Below are positions 34,613-43,495 of a stretch of 64,000 nt of DNA, in pieces. Position 1 is the stretch's first letter. Each line of letters opens with the position of its first letter. Source of the stretch: Brevundimonas fontaquae (GTDB lineage Bacteria > Pseudomonadota > Alphaproteobacteria > Caulobacterales > Caulobacteraceae); the NCBI RefSeq assembly GCF_017086445.1, contig NZ_CP070968.1:2356001-2420000 (forward strand). Reading direction: 5' to 3'. The translations under genes and the position numbers were made by a program. Under the pieces are notes generated by a model. That model did not search any database. It had not been told where the DNA came from and saw only the letters and a program-made list of their open reading frames with translations.

Positions 34613-36075
34613 CCGCCCTCGGACGCTGGTCGCGTGCGTTGCGAACGGTTCAGACGCTTCCAAGGCCGCCAGGCATCGCTGGACGACGTCGGGTCGCCCA
34701 GCTGCCATTCGGCGAACATCCGCTGGATACGCGTCGGCGGCTCCGAGCCCAGCGGCTTCAGCCGATCGGCTTCGAAGTTGCAGATCGCCTGCCCCACCGA
34801 GCCGAAGACGCCCTCGACCGCCGCATAGTCTTCCGTCGCAACGCCCAGCCAGTGAGCGATCGTCCGGTGACGGTGCGCCGTGATGAAGGCTCGACCGGCC
34901 GCATCGACAGGCTCGGCGGCGATGTCGCATTCTGTATCCAGGCCCATCGACCGGTTGTTGAGATTTGTGGACCCGATCCTCAGCAGCCGATCATCGATGA
35001 TCGTCACCTTGGCGTGGACGATGATCCGGTCGCCGTCGGCGGTCAGCGGGGCGAAGGCGAAGAAGCGGTTGTATTTGTCCGCCTGCTCCAGCCGGTGCAG
35101 CACCTCGGCCCGGGCCGTGTCCATAGTCATGCTGTCGAACCAACTCGGGCTCTTGGCGGTCGAGATGACGATGACCTGCGGTCCATCCACTTCGGCCAGT
35201 CGTTCGGCCAATGCGGCGGCGATGACCGGCGAGGTGAAATACTGGTTTTCGATATAGATCAGCCGCTTGGCGCGCCGGATTGATTCCAGGTGCAAGGCTT
35301 CGCTCTCGCGCACCTCCTGCCGCCCCGACCATTTCGGCTCTGTGCGGGCGATGCCGACGGGCACGTCGGTCATCTGCACCGGCACGCCGTCGGGCCAGGG
35401 ATCGTCCTCGACCTCGTCCGGGATAGTGCGCTCCCACGTCGCCTTGAACCAGCGTTCGCGCGCCAGATAGCCCAGCGCACGCGCCGCAGGGCCGTCCATC
35501 ACGCTCATCACCTCATGACGCGCCTTGCAGATCAGGCCGCTGGGCAGGGCGCGGCGCGGGTCGCCGTCCAGATGTTCGTCGGAATCCCAGCGATCGGTCG
35601 AGATATCGCCGCCGCCGCAGAAGGCCACCTTGTCGTCGATGACCACCACCTTCTGGTGATGACAGGCGCCGATAGGACCGGGGGAATCAAGCCGGAACTC
35701 CACCATCCGCTTACGGAACCAGCGTTGCGCCTTGTGCGGATAGAAGCCCTGCGAAGCCGCGATCAGCAGCGGCGATTTCCAGATGAGCAGCCGCACATCC
35801 AGGTCCGGCTTCCTCTTGACCAGCATCCGCAGCTGGCGACCGATCTCGGCCGACTTGTCGCCGGGCCGCGTCTCCGGGTCCAGATGGGTGCGCGGATCGA
35901 ATTGCCATCCCAGCAGCACGATGGAGCGTTGCGCCTTGTGGATCGCAGACGACAGGGCGTCGAAATAGGCTTCGTTTTCCATCAGCACGGAAAAGCGGTG
36001 CGCGACGGCGGCCGTCCACAGGCCGGGCCCCGGCTCCAGCAGACTGCCTTCGTAAGTGTCGCTGCCGTTGGTCAT
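34597..36075 (-). CDS. Phospholipase D family protein
   Basis: The 492-residue protein carries two HKD motifs. The first is HHQKVVVIDDKVAFCGGGD in the N-terminal half, and the second is HAKVTIIDDRLLRIGSTNLN near residue 375. The spacing matches PLD/transphosphatidylase enzymes, in which the two His form one active site that hydrolyses or transfers phosphatidyl groups. No signal peptide is visible, so it is probably cytoplasmic or membrane-attached. The ATG at 36075 is preferred over the one at 36135, but its ribosome site is weak. Cardiolipin-synthase-like transfer is possible, though the transmembrane segments usual in Cls are absent. Confidence 0.9.
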   Translation of the reverse strand: MTNGSDTYEGSLLEPGPGLWTAAVAHRFSVLMENEAYFDALSSAIHKAQRSIVLLGWQFDPRTHLDPETRPGDKSAEIGRQLRMLVKRKPDLDVRLLIWKSPLLIAASQGFYPHKAQRWFRKRMVEFRLDSPGPIGACHHQKVVVIDDKVAFCGGGDISTDRWDSDEHLDGDPRRALPSGLICKARHEVMSVMDGPAARALGYLARERWFKATWERTIPDEVEDDPWPDGVPVQMTDVPVGIARTEPKWSGRQEVRESEALHLESIRRAKRLIYIENQYFTSPVIAAALAERLAEVDGPQVIVISTAKSPSWFDSMTMDTARAEVLHRLEQADKYNRFFAFAPLTADGDRIIVHAKVTIIDDRLLRIGSTNLNNRSMGLDTECDIAAEPVDAAGRAFITAHRHRTIAHWLGVATEDYAAVEGVFGSVGQAICNFEADRLKPLGSEPPTRIQRMFAEWQLGDPTSSSDAWRPWKRLNRSQRTRPASEGGHAPG

Positions 36076-36232
36076 GCGACCAATCTGTCTGATTCGCGTG
36101 ACATGGTGTCGAAGCGCCTGCATCCTCCGTTTCACGCGCGTGTCGTTCGGTCAATCTTTCAGGGCGGGATTGTGACGTTCGCCGATTTGGCGCATAAGGA
36201 GCGTAGCCATACAGGCAGCGAGGGAGGGTAGA

Positions 36233-36415
36233 ATGCAGGCGCTTGTCGAACTGATCGCTGGATTCATCGCCCTGCTGGCCGCCGCCGTCCTGACGCAGTT
36301 CGGCGTCGATACCCACAACCCCAACCACGGTGACCGCGAAGTGCGCCGGGTGGTGGAGTGTCGTGACACCGGCTCCAACGCCACGCTGCTTTCAGAATCC
36401 AAGCGCGACTGCTGA
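36233..36415 (+). CDS. Small single-pass membrane protein, 60 residues
   Basis: The 60-codon gene follows a strong GGGAGGG ribosome site five bases before the ATG. It encodes one hydrophobic helix (LVELIAGFIALLAAAVLTQF, about residues 4-23) and a polar tail with two cysteines (VVECRDTGSN, ending SKRDC). A 22-bp perfect palindrome begins three bases after the stop. I do not recognise the family. The site, membrane helix and clean boundary argue for a real gene, but size and lack of homology evidence keep confidence moderate. Confidence 0.55.
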   Translation: MQALVELIAGFIALLAAAVLTQFGVDTHNPNHGDREVRRVVECRDTGSNATLLSESKRDC

Positions 36416-36417
36416 CC

Positions 36418-36439
36418 GCGGCGTCAGATCTGACGCCGC
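36418..36439. repeat. Perfect 22-bp palindrome after the 60-residue gene
   Basis: GCGGCGTCAGA is followed immediately by its reverse complement TCTGACGCCGC. As RNA it would form a strong hairpin just past the stop of the small membrane protein, but no U-run follows, so it is not a classic intrinsic terminator. A regulatory site for the downstream TipN-like gene is an alternative. Confidence 0.6.
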
Positions 36440-36554
36440 AAGCCACAGTTCATCGACAGGTTGCGGACTTGAGTCGGTTTCGTCCGCACCAATCATGCTC
36501 TAGGGTCTGCATGGCGCTGTCGGACGCCCGCGCAGAGATCGAGTTGTTGAGCTT

Positions 36555-39134
36555 ATGAAGTCTCCCAAACGGCCGCCGCTGAAGCTGACCGATGACCAAG
36601 TCGTTGCGCCCATAGAGCTCTCGACGACGGACGAAACGCCGCCCGACGAGGCGACGTCTGAATTCGAACCGATCCCCGAACCTGATTTCGAAATCGTGCA
36701 GCCGAAGTTTGAGGCGCCGATGTCGGAGCGCCGCCGCCGTCGCCTGCTGGAAGAGCAGCGGCTGGCCGAGGAACGCGCTCTGAGCGCAGAACGCAACACT
36801 GCCGAGGGCGATAAGAAACCGACGCCCGACGCACCGATTGAGATGGCCGTTACCGCAGGTCAGCCGCCTGCGCCGTTCGAGCTGTCCAAACCGCCGGCTG
36901 TGAAAACCGTTCAAGCCAAGGCCCAGGGCGAGCCGTCAGGGCGCCATGCCTATGTGATTGCGGGTATCGCCTCCGCGCTTTGGATCGGCGGCGTCGCGTC
37001 ATGGGCGGCTTACGAGTTCGGCGCGGGCGGCGCCGAACTGGATCCGCTGCGGATCGCCATCTACGCCCTGATCGCCCTGGCCCCTGCGGGTCTGGCCATC
37101 ATGCTGGCCCATGCCGTCCGACAGGGCGCCGGTCTGGCCGCAGAAACCCGTCGCGCCCGGCAACTGGCCGAGGCCCTGGTCGCCCCGACCGCCCTGGCCG
37201 CCCAACAGACCGGCGAGGTGCTTCAGTCGCTGCGTTCCGACATCGATCACGCCACCCTGGCGGCGGAACGCGCCCGCAACGATATGGCCCTGCTTCGAGA
37301 GGCGCTGGCCCAGGAGACAACGCGGCTGAACGAGGCGGCCGAGAACGCCGGCCGCACCGCGCGTCGGCTGACCGAAAACCTGGGCCGCGAGCGCGACCAG
37401 ATGCAGACCTTGGGCATCCATCTGGATACGCAGGCGTCTGGCGTCATCGACGCGGTCGAGCGTCAGTCGCGCATGGTCGCTGACGCCTCGGACCTGGCTC
37501 AGGCGCAGCTTCGTGAAGCGGAGGCCGCTCTCGCCGCGCGCGCCGCCGACCTCGCGGCCGCCGCAGGCGAAGCCCAGGACGCCGCCCGCGTGGCCTCCGA
37601 CGATCTAGCGCGCCAGACCATCCGACTTGAGAACGCCGGTTCGGGCGTCGCCGAGCAAATCCAGTCCGTCGAGGAAGGCCTCAGCCAGCAGCGCGCCGCC
37701 CTGGTCACAGCCGCCTACGCCCTGCGCACCGATCAGGAGGACTTCTCCGCCCAGGTCGAAAGCCAGCGCGCCCAGTTGATCGAACACCTCTCCTCGACGC
37801 GCACGGCCGCAGGCGATCTGGATCGCACCACCCAGACCTCGGTCGAGTCCATGCGCGATCTGGTCGAGGCCGCCACCGACCAGTTCCGTGCCCTGGTGGA
37901 TATGTCGCAACGCGAGGCCGACGGCTTCGATTCCGCCACCAAGCTCGCCCTGGATCGCTTCGAAGCCTTGGCGGCCGAGGCGCGCGACGCCCTGATGGAA
38001 GAGACACGCCGCGCTCTGGAGCAGATGCGCGCCACGGCCGAGGATTCCCGCGCCGCCGCCGCAGACGCCGCCGAACAGGCGCGTCTGCGCACCGATCGCC
38101 TGGGCGAATCCTTGTTCGAAGCGGCCCAAAAGGCCGACACCGCCGCCGACGCCCGCATCGCCGACGCCCGCCGCATCGTCACCGAAACGTCCGGCCTGGT
38201 CGAAGAGACCGGCGAGCGGATGGTCAGCCGCCTGGAAACCCTGGTGGCACGTCTCAACAGCGCCTTGTCAGAAATCGACACCGCCGTCGCCGACATCGAC
38301 GAGCGCGCCGCGCGCCTGCCTCAGGAAGCCCGCGCCCGCGCCGACGCCGTGCGCGCCACTGTCGAGGAAGGCCTGGCCTCCCTTTCCGCCGCCTCGCGCA
38401 AGGCGGCCGAGGACACTGAGGCGCTGGATGTCGGCTTCCAGGATCGCGTGCGCCGGAACTACGACATGCTGACCGAGGCCGTGCGTCTGATGGGCGTGGT
38501 GTCGGGCGATACGACGCCGGCGCGTCGTCGCGAGCCGGCCGCAGAGGTCGAGGCCCGTCCCGAACCGCGTCCCGAGCGCCGCACCGAGCGCACGACGGCT
38601 CCCGCCTCGCCGCCCGTCGAAGAGCGTCGGTTCGGCCTGCGCAGTCGCCTGCGGCTCGAGCCGGCGGAGCCGCCGCCGTCGGCGGACAAGGGGCTGGACT
38701 GGAGCGATCTGATCGATGGCGACGACGACAACGAGGCCCCGCTGGAGTTGGACACGCCCTCCCCCTCGCCTGCCGAGGCCGAGGCCCTCTCCGATCGGGT
38801 CGCCGCCGCCATCCGGCGCATGGGGGTCGATCCCAACGCCCTCCTGCCCCGCTCCCGCGTCGAAGAGGCCGCCCGTGCCTTCAGCAATGGCGACCCCGAC
38901 GCCGCGCGTCAGATCGTCCGCCGCGTTGCCCCGGCCGCTGTCCGCAGCGTGTCTCGCCGTGTCCTCAGTGACGCCGAACTGCGCGCTGACGCCGAACGCT
39001 ATGTCCGCAACTTCGCGGTCATGCTGAACGCTTCCGCCCGCGCCGGAGACAGCGCGGCGGTGCAGTCCAGCCTGGCGTCGGACAGCGGTCGCGCCTTCAT
39101 GTTGCTGGATGCGGCGGTCGGCGACCTGGGCTAA
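36555..39134 (+). CDS. tipN: TipN-like polarity landmark protein
   Basis: This 859-residue protein has the layout known for Caulobacter TipN: a charged cytoplasmic N-terminus, two closely spaced membrane helices (about 132-154 and 166-188) and a very long Ala/Glu/Arg/Gln-rich coiled coil (about 190-650). A disordered Pro/Glu/Arg linker (about 655-760) and a conserved helical C-terminal domain (RVAAAIRRMGVDPNALLPR, then YVRNFAVMLNASARAGDS) follow. TipN marks the new pole after division and guides flagellum placement and chromosome partition. The start codon has only a weak ribosome site. Identification is by architecture, length and lineage; another coiled-coil membrane protein is the alternative. 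Confidence 0.68.
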   Translation: MKSPKRPPLKLTDDQVVAPIELSTTDETPPDEATSEFEPIPEPDFEIVQPKFEAPMSERRRRRLLEEQRLAEERALSAERNTAEGDKKPTPDAPIEMAVTAGQPPAPFELSKPPAVKTVQAKAQGEPSGRHAYVIAGIASALWIGGVASWAAYEFGAGGAELDPLRIAIYALIALAPAGLAIMLAHAVRQGAGLAAETRRARQLAEALVAPTALAAQQTGEVLQSLRSDIDHATLAAERARNDMALLREALAQETTRLNEAAENAGRTARRLTENLGRERDQMQTLGIHLDTQASGVIDAVERQSRMVADASDLAQAQLREAEAALAARAADLAAAAGEAQDAARVASDDLARQTIRLENAGSGVAEQIQSVEEGLSQQRAALVTAAYALRTDQEDFSAQVESQRAQLIEHLSSTRTAAGDLDRTTQTSVESMRDLVEAATDQFRALVDMSQREADGFDSATKLALDRFEALAAEARDALMEETRRALEQMRATAEDSRAAAADAAEQARLRTDRLGESLFEAAQKADTAADARIADARRIVTETSGLVEETGERMVSRLETLVARLNSALSEIDTAVADIDERAARLPQEARARADAVRATVEEGLASLSAASRKAAEDTEALDVGFQDRVRRNYDMLTEAVRLMGVVSGDTTPARRREPAAEVEARPEPRPERRTERTTAPASPPVEERRFGLRSRLRLEPAEPPPSADKGLDWSDLIDGDDDNEAPLELDTPSPSPAEAEALSDRVAAAIRRMGVDPNALLPRSRVEEAARAFSNGDPDAARQIVRRVAPAAVRSVSRRVLSDAELRADAERYVRNFAVMLNASARAGDSAAVQSSLASDSGRAFMLLDAAVGDLG

Positions 39135-39194
39135 GACTTTCGCGGACTTGACGGCGTCGGGAAGTTACAGCCTCTTGCACGTCACCGAACTGTC

Positions 39195-39812
39195 ATGGAT
39201 GGGGCTATGGCTGGCACGATGAACCAAATCGACAGTCGTGCCAGTGGTGATCGCCGCCCTGGCATCATCATCTGCGCCTATGACGGCGACGATGACGGTT
39301 GGGACCTGGTCGAGGATCTGTCGGGCGAAATCTGGAGCCCCAGCGGGGCCCGCGCTGTGCCCATCGCCGCCGCCGATCCCGACGAACTCGCCTCGACCCT
39401 GGCCGCCCGTCTCGGCAGCGGGGAATGCCGGGCTGTCCTCCTCGTCGGACGCACGCAAAAGGGCGCAGGCTTCCGGGTCCAGATGCGCGCTGAAAACCGC
39501 ACTCTCGACTACAAGCACCGCCTGTCGAGCACCGGGCCGGGCGTGGCCCGCACCACGGCGCCCGTCGCCGACATGGTTCGCGCCCTGACCGCAGCCGGGC
39601 TGCAAGCTGACGCCTCGTCCGACATCGAAGAGGACGCCGGCTCCTACCTGCTCTACCGCGTGCTCTCGGACCTTCCGGATGGGCCGCTGACGCCATCGAT
39701 CGGCCTGCTGCGCGCGCCCGCCCCCGCCAACGAAGCGGCGGTGCGCAAGGGCGTCAAGGCCGCCGCCTCGGCCATGGCCAGCCACCTGACGCCGCTGCCG
39801 CGCATAGGTTAA
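39195..39812 (+). CDS. Uncharacterised protein, possible inactive pyroglutamyl-peptidase-like fold
   Basis: The 205-residue protein (starts at 39195, 39207 or 39219 are possible) lies 60 bp after the TipN-like gene on the same strand. Segment order recalls peptidase C15: an N-terminal strand with GIIICAYDGDDDGWDLVE, a middle LLVGRTQKGAGFRVQMRAEN where the family has its GxA-rich strand, and EEDAGSYLLYRVLSDL where the family has the catalytic SAGTxxCN. The Cys is replaced by Leu/Tyr and no Glu/His pair is evident, so peptidase activity is unlikely. The fold assignment is tentative. No signal peptide or membrane helix is seen. Confidence 0.6.
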   Translation: MDGAMAGTMNQIDSRASGDRRPGIIICAYDGDDDGWDLVEDLSGEIWSPSGARAVPIAAADPDELASTLAARLGSGECRAVLLVGRTQKGAGFRVQMRAENRTLDYKHRLSSTGPGVARTTAPVADMVRALTAAGLQADASSDIEEDAGSYLLYRVLSDLPDGPLTPSIGLLRAPAPANEAAVRKGVKAAASAMASHLTPLPRIG

Positions 39813-39860
39813 CCCTTTTGGGTCGCAGACATCGGGCGCCCTTCGGTCTAGGGTTTCCAA

Positions 39861-40223
39861 ATGACAGTGAGTCGCAACCTGATCGTCTTCGCCGCCTTGA
39901 ACGGCGCCCTGGCCGTGGCGCTTGGCGCCTTCGCCGCCCATGGCGCCGGGCCGCAGATCAAGACCCTGCTGACCACCGGCGCCCAGTACCAGATCGTCCA
40001 CGCCGTCTTCGCCTTCGCCTGCGCCCAATGGACAGGGGGCGGCGGGCCGGCGCGGCTTGCGGGCTGGCTCGGATCAATCGGCGGCCTGATCTTCTGCCTC
40101 GCCCTGGCGGCGATCGCCTTTCTCGGCGTGCCGGCGTTCGGCGCCGTGGCCCCGATCGGCGGCCTGCTGATGATCGCTGGCTGGCTATGCCTGGCCTTTG
40201 CGGCCTTGCGTTCTCGCCCCTGA
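39861..40223 (+). CDS. DUF423 family small membrane protein
   Basis: The 120-residue protein has four hydrophobic segments and the family's opening pattern, VFAALNGALAVALGAFAAHG, followed by TGAQYQIVHAVFAFACA. DUF423 (YgdD-like) proteins are inner-membrane proteins of unknown function. It lies 26 bp before the proline iminopeptidase gene on the same strand, so the two may be cotranscribed. Confidence 0.9.
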   Translation: MTVSRNLIVFAALNGALAVALGAFAAHGAGPQIKTLLTTGAQYQIVHAVFAFACAQWTGGGGPARLAGWLGSIGGLIFCLALAAIAFLGVPAFGAVAPIGGLLMIAGWLCLAFAALRSRP

Positions 40224-40249
40224 TTTCCTCGTAGAAAGACCAAGCATCC

Positions 40250-41230
40250 ATGGCCTTCCCCACGCCCGCCGAGCCGCGTCGTGTGCTCCACCCCGAGATC
40301 GAGGCCCATGCCTCGGGTTGGATGCCGACCGAAGGCGTGCATGAAATCTATTACGAGGAATCTGGCAATCCGCACGGCTTGCCGGTACTGGTCCTTCACG
40401 GCGGACCGGGCGGCGCGGTGAACCCTGGCATGCGGCGCTTCTTCGATCCCGCCGTCTATCGCATCATCATGTTCGACCAGCGCGGCTGTGGTCAGTCCCG
40501 GCCGCATGCCTCGCTGGAAGACAACACGACCTGGACCCTGATCGACGATATCGAGCGTCTTCGCGCCCTGTGCGGCGTCGACAAATGGGTGGTGTTCGGC
40601 GGGTCCTGGGGTTCGACCCTGTCGATGGCCTACGCCATCACCCATCCTGAGCGGGTCATCGCGCTGCTGCTGCGCGGCATCTTCCTGCTGACGAAGAAGG
40701 AGTTGCACTGGTTCTATCAGGACGGCGCCTCGATGATCTTCCCGGACGCCTGGGAGCGCTTCATCGCCCCCATCCCCGAGGCCGAGCGCGGCGACCTGAT
40801 GGCCGCCTATTACAAGCGGCTGATCGGCGATGACGTCGCCGAGCGCGAACGCTGCGCCGTCGTCTGGTCCAGCTGGGAGGGCGAAACCGTCAGCGTCGAG
40901 GGCCCCAACGCCCGCCCTGACAAGTTCGCCGAGCCCGACTTCGCCGTCGCCTTCGCTCGGATCGAGAACTGGTTCTTCACCAACGCCGGCTTCTTCGAGG
41001 AGGACGGCTGGCTGCTGAAGAATGTCGACCGGATGCGGCATATCCCGTGCTGGATCGCGCAGGGCCGGTTCGACGTGGTGACGCCGATCTCAGGCGCCTG
41101 GGCGCTGCACCGCGCCTGGCCCGAGGCCCATCTGGACATCGTCGGCGACGCCGGCCACGCCTCGTCGGAACCCGGCATCGTCGACAGTCTGGTCCGCGCC
41201 GCCGACTGGGCTGCAAGCCTTCAGGCATGA
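40250..41230 (+). CDS. pip: Proline iminopeptidase
   Basis: The 326-residue alpha/beta hydrolase (peptidase S33) removes N-terminal proline from peptides. The oxyanion-hole motif LHGGPGGAVNPGM, the DQRGCGQSRPH stretch, the nucleophile Ser in VFGGSWGSTLSMAYA, the acidic residue in QGRFDVVTP and the catalytic His in GDAGHASSEP are all present. There is no signal peptide, so it is cytoplasmic. A strong intrinsic terminator follows the stop at once. Confidence 0.94.
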   Translation: MAFPTPAEPRRVLHPEIEAHASGWMPTEGVHEIYYEESGNPHGLPVLVLHGGPGGAVNPGMRRFFDPAVYRIIMFDQRGCGQSRPHASLEDNTTWTLIDDIERLRALCGVDKWVVFGGSWGSTLSMAYAITHPERVIALLLRGIFLLTKKELHWFYQDGASMIFPDAWERFIAPIPEAERGDLMAAYYKRLIGDDVAERERCAVVWSSWEGETVSVEGPNARPDKFAEPDFAVAFARIENWFFTNAGFFEEDGWLLKNVDRMRHIPCWIAQGRFDVVTPISGAWALHRAWPEAHLDIVGDAGHASSEPGIVDSLVRAADWAASLQA

Positions 41231-41264
41231 AAAAGCCGCCGCGCCGGACAGCGCGGCGGCTTTT
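41231..41264. terminator. Bidirectional intrinsic terminator
   Basis: A perfect 14-bp stem (AAAAGCCGCCGCGC and its complement GCGCGGCGGCTTTT) encloses a 6-base loop. With A-run on one side and T-run on the other it can end transcription of the proline iminopeptidase gene from the left and of the DoxX gene from the right. Confidence 0.92.
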
Positions 41265-41277
41265 GCATTCTGAAAAA

Positions 41278-41676
41278 TCAGAACCGCTTTGCGGTTCGAT
41301 TGTCGATGCTCCACGCGCCAGGACCGGCGGTGAAGATATACAGGAAAATGAAGCAGTACAGGATGGCCGCGTCGCCGCCGTTCACCGCCGGATATGGGCT
41401 GCTTGGGAAGTGGAACATCCAATAGGCCACAGCCATCTGGCCCGACGCGATGAAAGCGGCCGGACGCGTGAACAGGCCCAGGATCAGCAGCAGGCCCGTG
41501 ATCAGCTCGATCACCCCGCCGATGCCGAACAGCGACAGCAGCTCCTGCTGACCGGGCTCGGCCCCCGCCGGAAAGCCGAAGACCTTGATGACGCCATGCG
41601 CCAGGAACAACAGGCCGGCGACGATCCTGAGCGCCGCCAGGGCGCGGGAAGACCAGCCATTCACTTGATTGAACAT
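41278..41676 (-). CDS. DoxX family membrane protein
   Basis: The 132-residue protein has four predicted membrane helices and the DoxX pattern: LRIVAGLLFLAHGVIKVFGF, then GVIELITGLLLILGLFTRPA and FIASGQMAVAYWMFH. DoxX-like proteins are small inner-membrane proteins linked in some bacteria to redox or thiol stress. It follows the pirin gene on the same strand at a distance of 72 bp, and the two probably respond to the same divergent LysR regulator. Confidence 0.9.
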   Translation of the reverse strand: MFNQVNGWSSRALAALRIVAGLLFLAHGVIKVFGFPAGAEPGQQELLSLFGIGGVIELITGLLLILGLFTRPAAFIASGQMAVAYWMFHFPSSPYPAVNGGDAAILYCFIFLYIFTAGPGAWSIDNRTAKRF

Positions 41677-41748
41677 TCTCTTTCCTCGCCTTTTTGATGC
41701 GGTTGTTCACGGTCGGATCGGGCCCGACCGTGAAGCTTGATCCGAAAA

Positions 41749-42447
41749 TCAGGCGGCGTCCACCAGCACGATCTCGGCGTCGGACAGCGCCTTGACCGTC
41801 ACGACATCCTCCTGAGCGATGGCCGCGCCGTCGCGGGCGTTCAGCCGGACGCCGTTGACCTCGACCTCGCCCTTCGCCGGGACCAGATAGGCCCGCCGCG
41901 CGCCGCCCAGCGGATAGTCGGCGCTGTCGCCCGCCTTCAGCGTCGCCGCCACGATCCGCGCATCGGTGCGGATCGGCAGGGCGTCCGTGTCGCCTTCAAA
42001 TCCCGAAGCCAGGACCACGAACTGCCCCGACCGCTCGCCCTTGGGGAAGGGCTTGGTGCCCCAACTCGGCGCGTCACCGCGCCGGGTCGGCTCGATCCAG
42101 ATCTGAAAGATCCGCGTCAGGTCCGGCTCGGCGTTGTATTCGGCGTGACGAATGCCGGTTCCGGCGCTCATCACCTGGACATCGCCCGCGACGGTGCGAC
42201 CCTTGTTGCCCAGACTGTCCTCATGGGTGATGGCCCCATCTCGGACATAGGTGATGATCTCCATGTCGGCGTGCGGATGCGGCGGGAAGCCCGTTCCGGC
42301 GGCGATCTCGTCGTCGTTCCAGACCCGCAGATTGCCCCAGCTCATCCGCTTGGGATCATAGTAGTTGGCGAAGGAAAAATGGTGTTTCGCGTTCAGCCAG
42401 CCGTGGTTGGCGCCGCCGAGGGATTCAAATGGTCTGCGCTCGATCAT
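41749..42447 (-). CDS. Pirin family protein (YhhW/quercetinase-like bicupin)
   Basis: The 232-residue protein has two cupin domains. The N-terminal cupin keeps the metal-binding set: the His pair in GFPPHPHADMEIITYV, the later His in VMSAGTGIRHAEYN and the Glu two residues on. The opening MIERRPFESLGGANHGWLNA is typical of YhhW-like pirins, several of which oxidise quercetin in vitro. The start at 42447 follows AAGGACGAG; an upstream ATG at 42498 is in frame but unlikely. It diverges from a LysR gene. Confidence 0.92.
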   Translation of the reverse strand: MIERRPFESLGGANHGWLNAKHHFSFANYYDPKRMSWGNLRVWNDDEIAAGTGFPPHPHADMEIITYVRDGAITHEDSLGNKGRTVAGDVQVMSAGTGIRHAEYNAEPDLTRIFQIWIEPTRRGDAPSWGTKPFPKGERSGQFVVLASGFEGDTDALPIRTDARIVAATLKAGDSADYPLGGARRAYLVPAKGEVEVNGVRLNARDGAAIAQEDVVTVKALSDAEIVLVDAA

Positions 42448-42535
42448 CGCACTCGTCCTTTCGCGTCGGAACCGTCCGACGCCTTTGCTTGACGCCAAGA
42501 TAGAGATCGGCGACCGATCAGAAATAGAAACAACC

Positions 42536-42550
42536 GAAACTCATCGTTTC
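42536..42550. promoter_or_regulatory. Candidate LysR box between pirin and LysR genes
   Basis: GAAAC-TCATC-GTTTC is an inverted repeat with a 5-base centre, 17 bp before the LysR start, in the 120-bp divergent gap. LysR-type regulators bind such T-N11-A-like palindromes and often autoregulate. The position fits, but only one site is visible. Confidence 0.4.
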
Positions 42551-42567
42551 AGGACGCAAGGCCGCCC

Positions 42568-43494
42568 ATGTCCCGCCTGCCCGATCTGGAAGCCCTGGCC
42601 ATCTTCGCCAAGGTCGCCGACAGCCAATCCTTCTCCGGCGCAGCCGAGACGCTGGGCCTGTCCAAGGCGACGGTGTCCAAAGCGGTGACGCGCCTGGAAC
42701 GGCAGCTGAAGACCACCCTGCTTCACCGCACCTCGCGCCGCTTCGCCCTTACCGATGCAGGCAGAACCCTGGCCGCCCGCGCCGCCCACATGCTGGCCGA
42801 GGCCGAGGGCGCGGTGTCGGAGGCGCTGGACATGTCCGTCACGCCGCGCGGTCTGGTGCGACTGGCGGCGCCCATGTCGTTCGGCATGGCCTATGTGGCC
42901 CCGGCCCTGCCCGAGTTCCTAGCCACCCATCCCGACGTGTCGGTCGATCTTCACCTGTCGGACGAGGTCATCGATCTGGTCGGCGGCGGCTTCGATTGCG
43001 CGCTGAGGATCGCCGCCCTGGCCGATTCCTCGCTGACGGCGCGCAAGCTCCGGCCTGTGGCTCGCGCCCTGGTGGCCTCGCCGTCCTATCTGGATCAGCG
43101 GGGTCGCCCCACTCATCCCGACGATCTGGCCCGTCACGCCTGCCTCGGTTACGCCTACATGCCCAGCCCCGACACCTGGCGGTTCAGAAATGAGGCGGGT
43201 GAAGAAGTGGTGGTGCATCCGCGCGGGCCGTTGCGCGCCAACAACTCAGACGCCCTGACGGCGTCGTTGTGCGCGGGTCTGGGGCTCTTTCCCCAGCCGG
43301 ACTTCATCTACTGGAAGGACGTCGCCAACGGCCGTCTCGAGACGGTAATGACCGACTGGCGCCTGCCGCCCATCGCCCTGCACCTTGTCTCGCCCAGCGG
43401 CGGCCCGCGCCCGGCCAGGGTCACGGCCTTCATGGACTATCTGACGGCGAAGTTCAGCGGACCGCTGTGGCCGGGCGATACGGTTGGGCGCTAA
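42568..43494 (+). CDS. LysR-family transcriptional regulator
   Basis: The 308-residue regulator has an N-terminal winged helix (about 1-65: DLEALAIFAKVADSQSFSGA, AETLGLSKATVSKAVTRLER and LLHRTSRRFALTDAG). A periplasmic-binding-protein-like effector domain covers about 90-300 (GLVRLAAPMSFGMAYVAPAL). It resembles the large CrgA/AaeR-like subgroup. It diverges from the pirin and DoxX genes, its most likely targets. The inducer is unknown. Confidence 0.93.
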   Translation: MSRLPDLEALAIFAKVADSQSFSGAAETLGLSKATVSKAVTRLERQLKTTLLHRTSRRFALTDAGRTLAARAAHMLAEAEGAVSEALDMSVTPRGLVRLAAPMSFGMAYVAPALPEFLATHPDVSVDLHLSDEVIDLVGGGFDCALRIAALADSSLTARKLRPVARALVASPSYLDQRGRPTHPDDLARHACLGYAYMPSPDTWRFRNEAGEEVVVHPRGPLRANNSDALTASLCAGLGLFPQPDFIYWKDVANGRLETVMTDWRLPPIALHLVSPSGGPRPARVTAFMDYLTAKFSGPLWPGDTVGR

Positions 43495-43495
43495 C

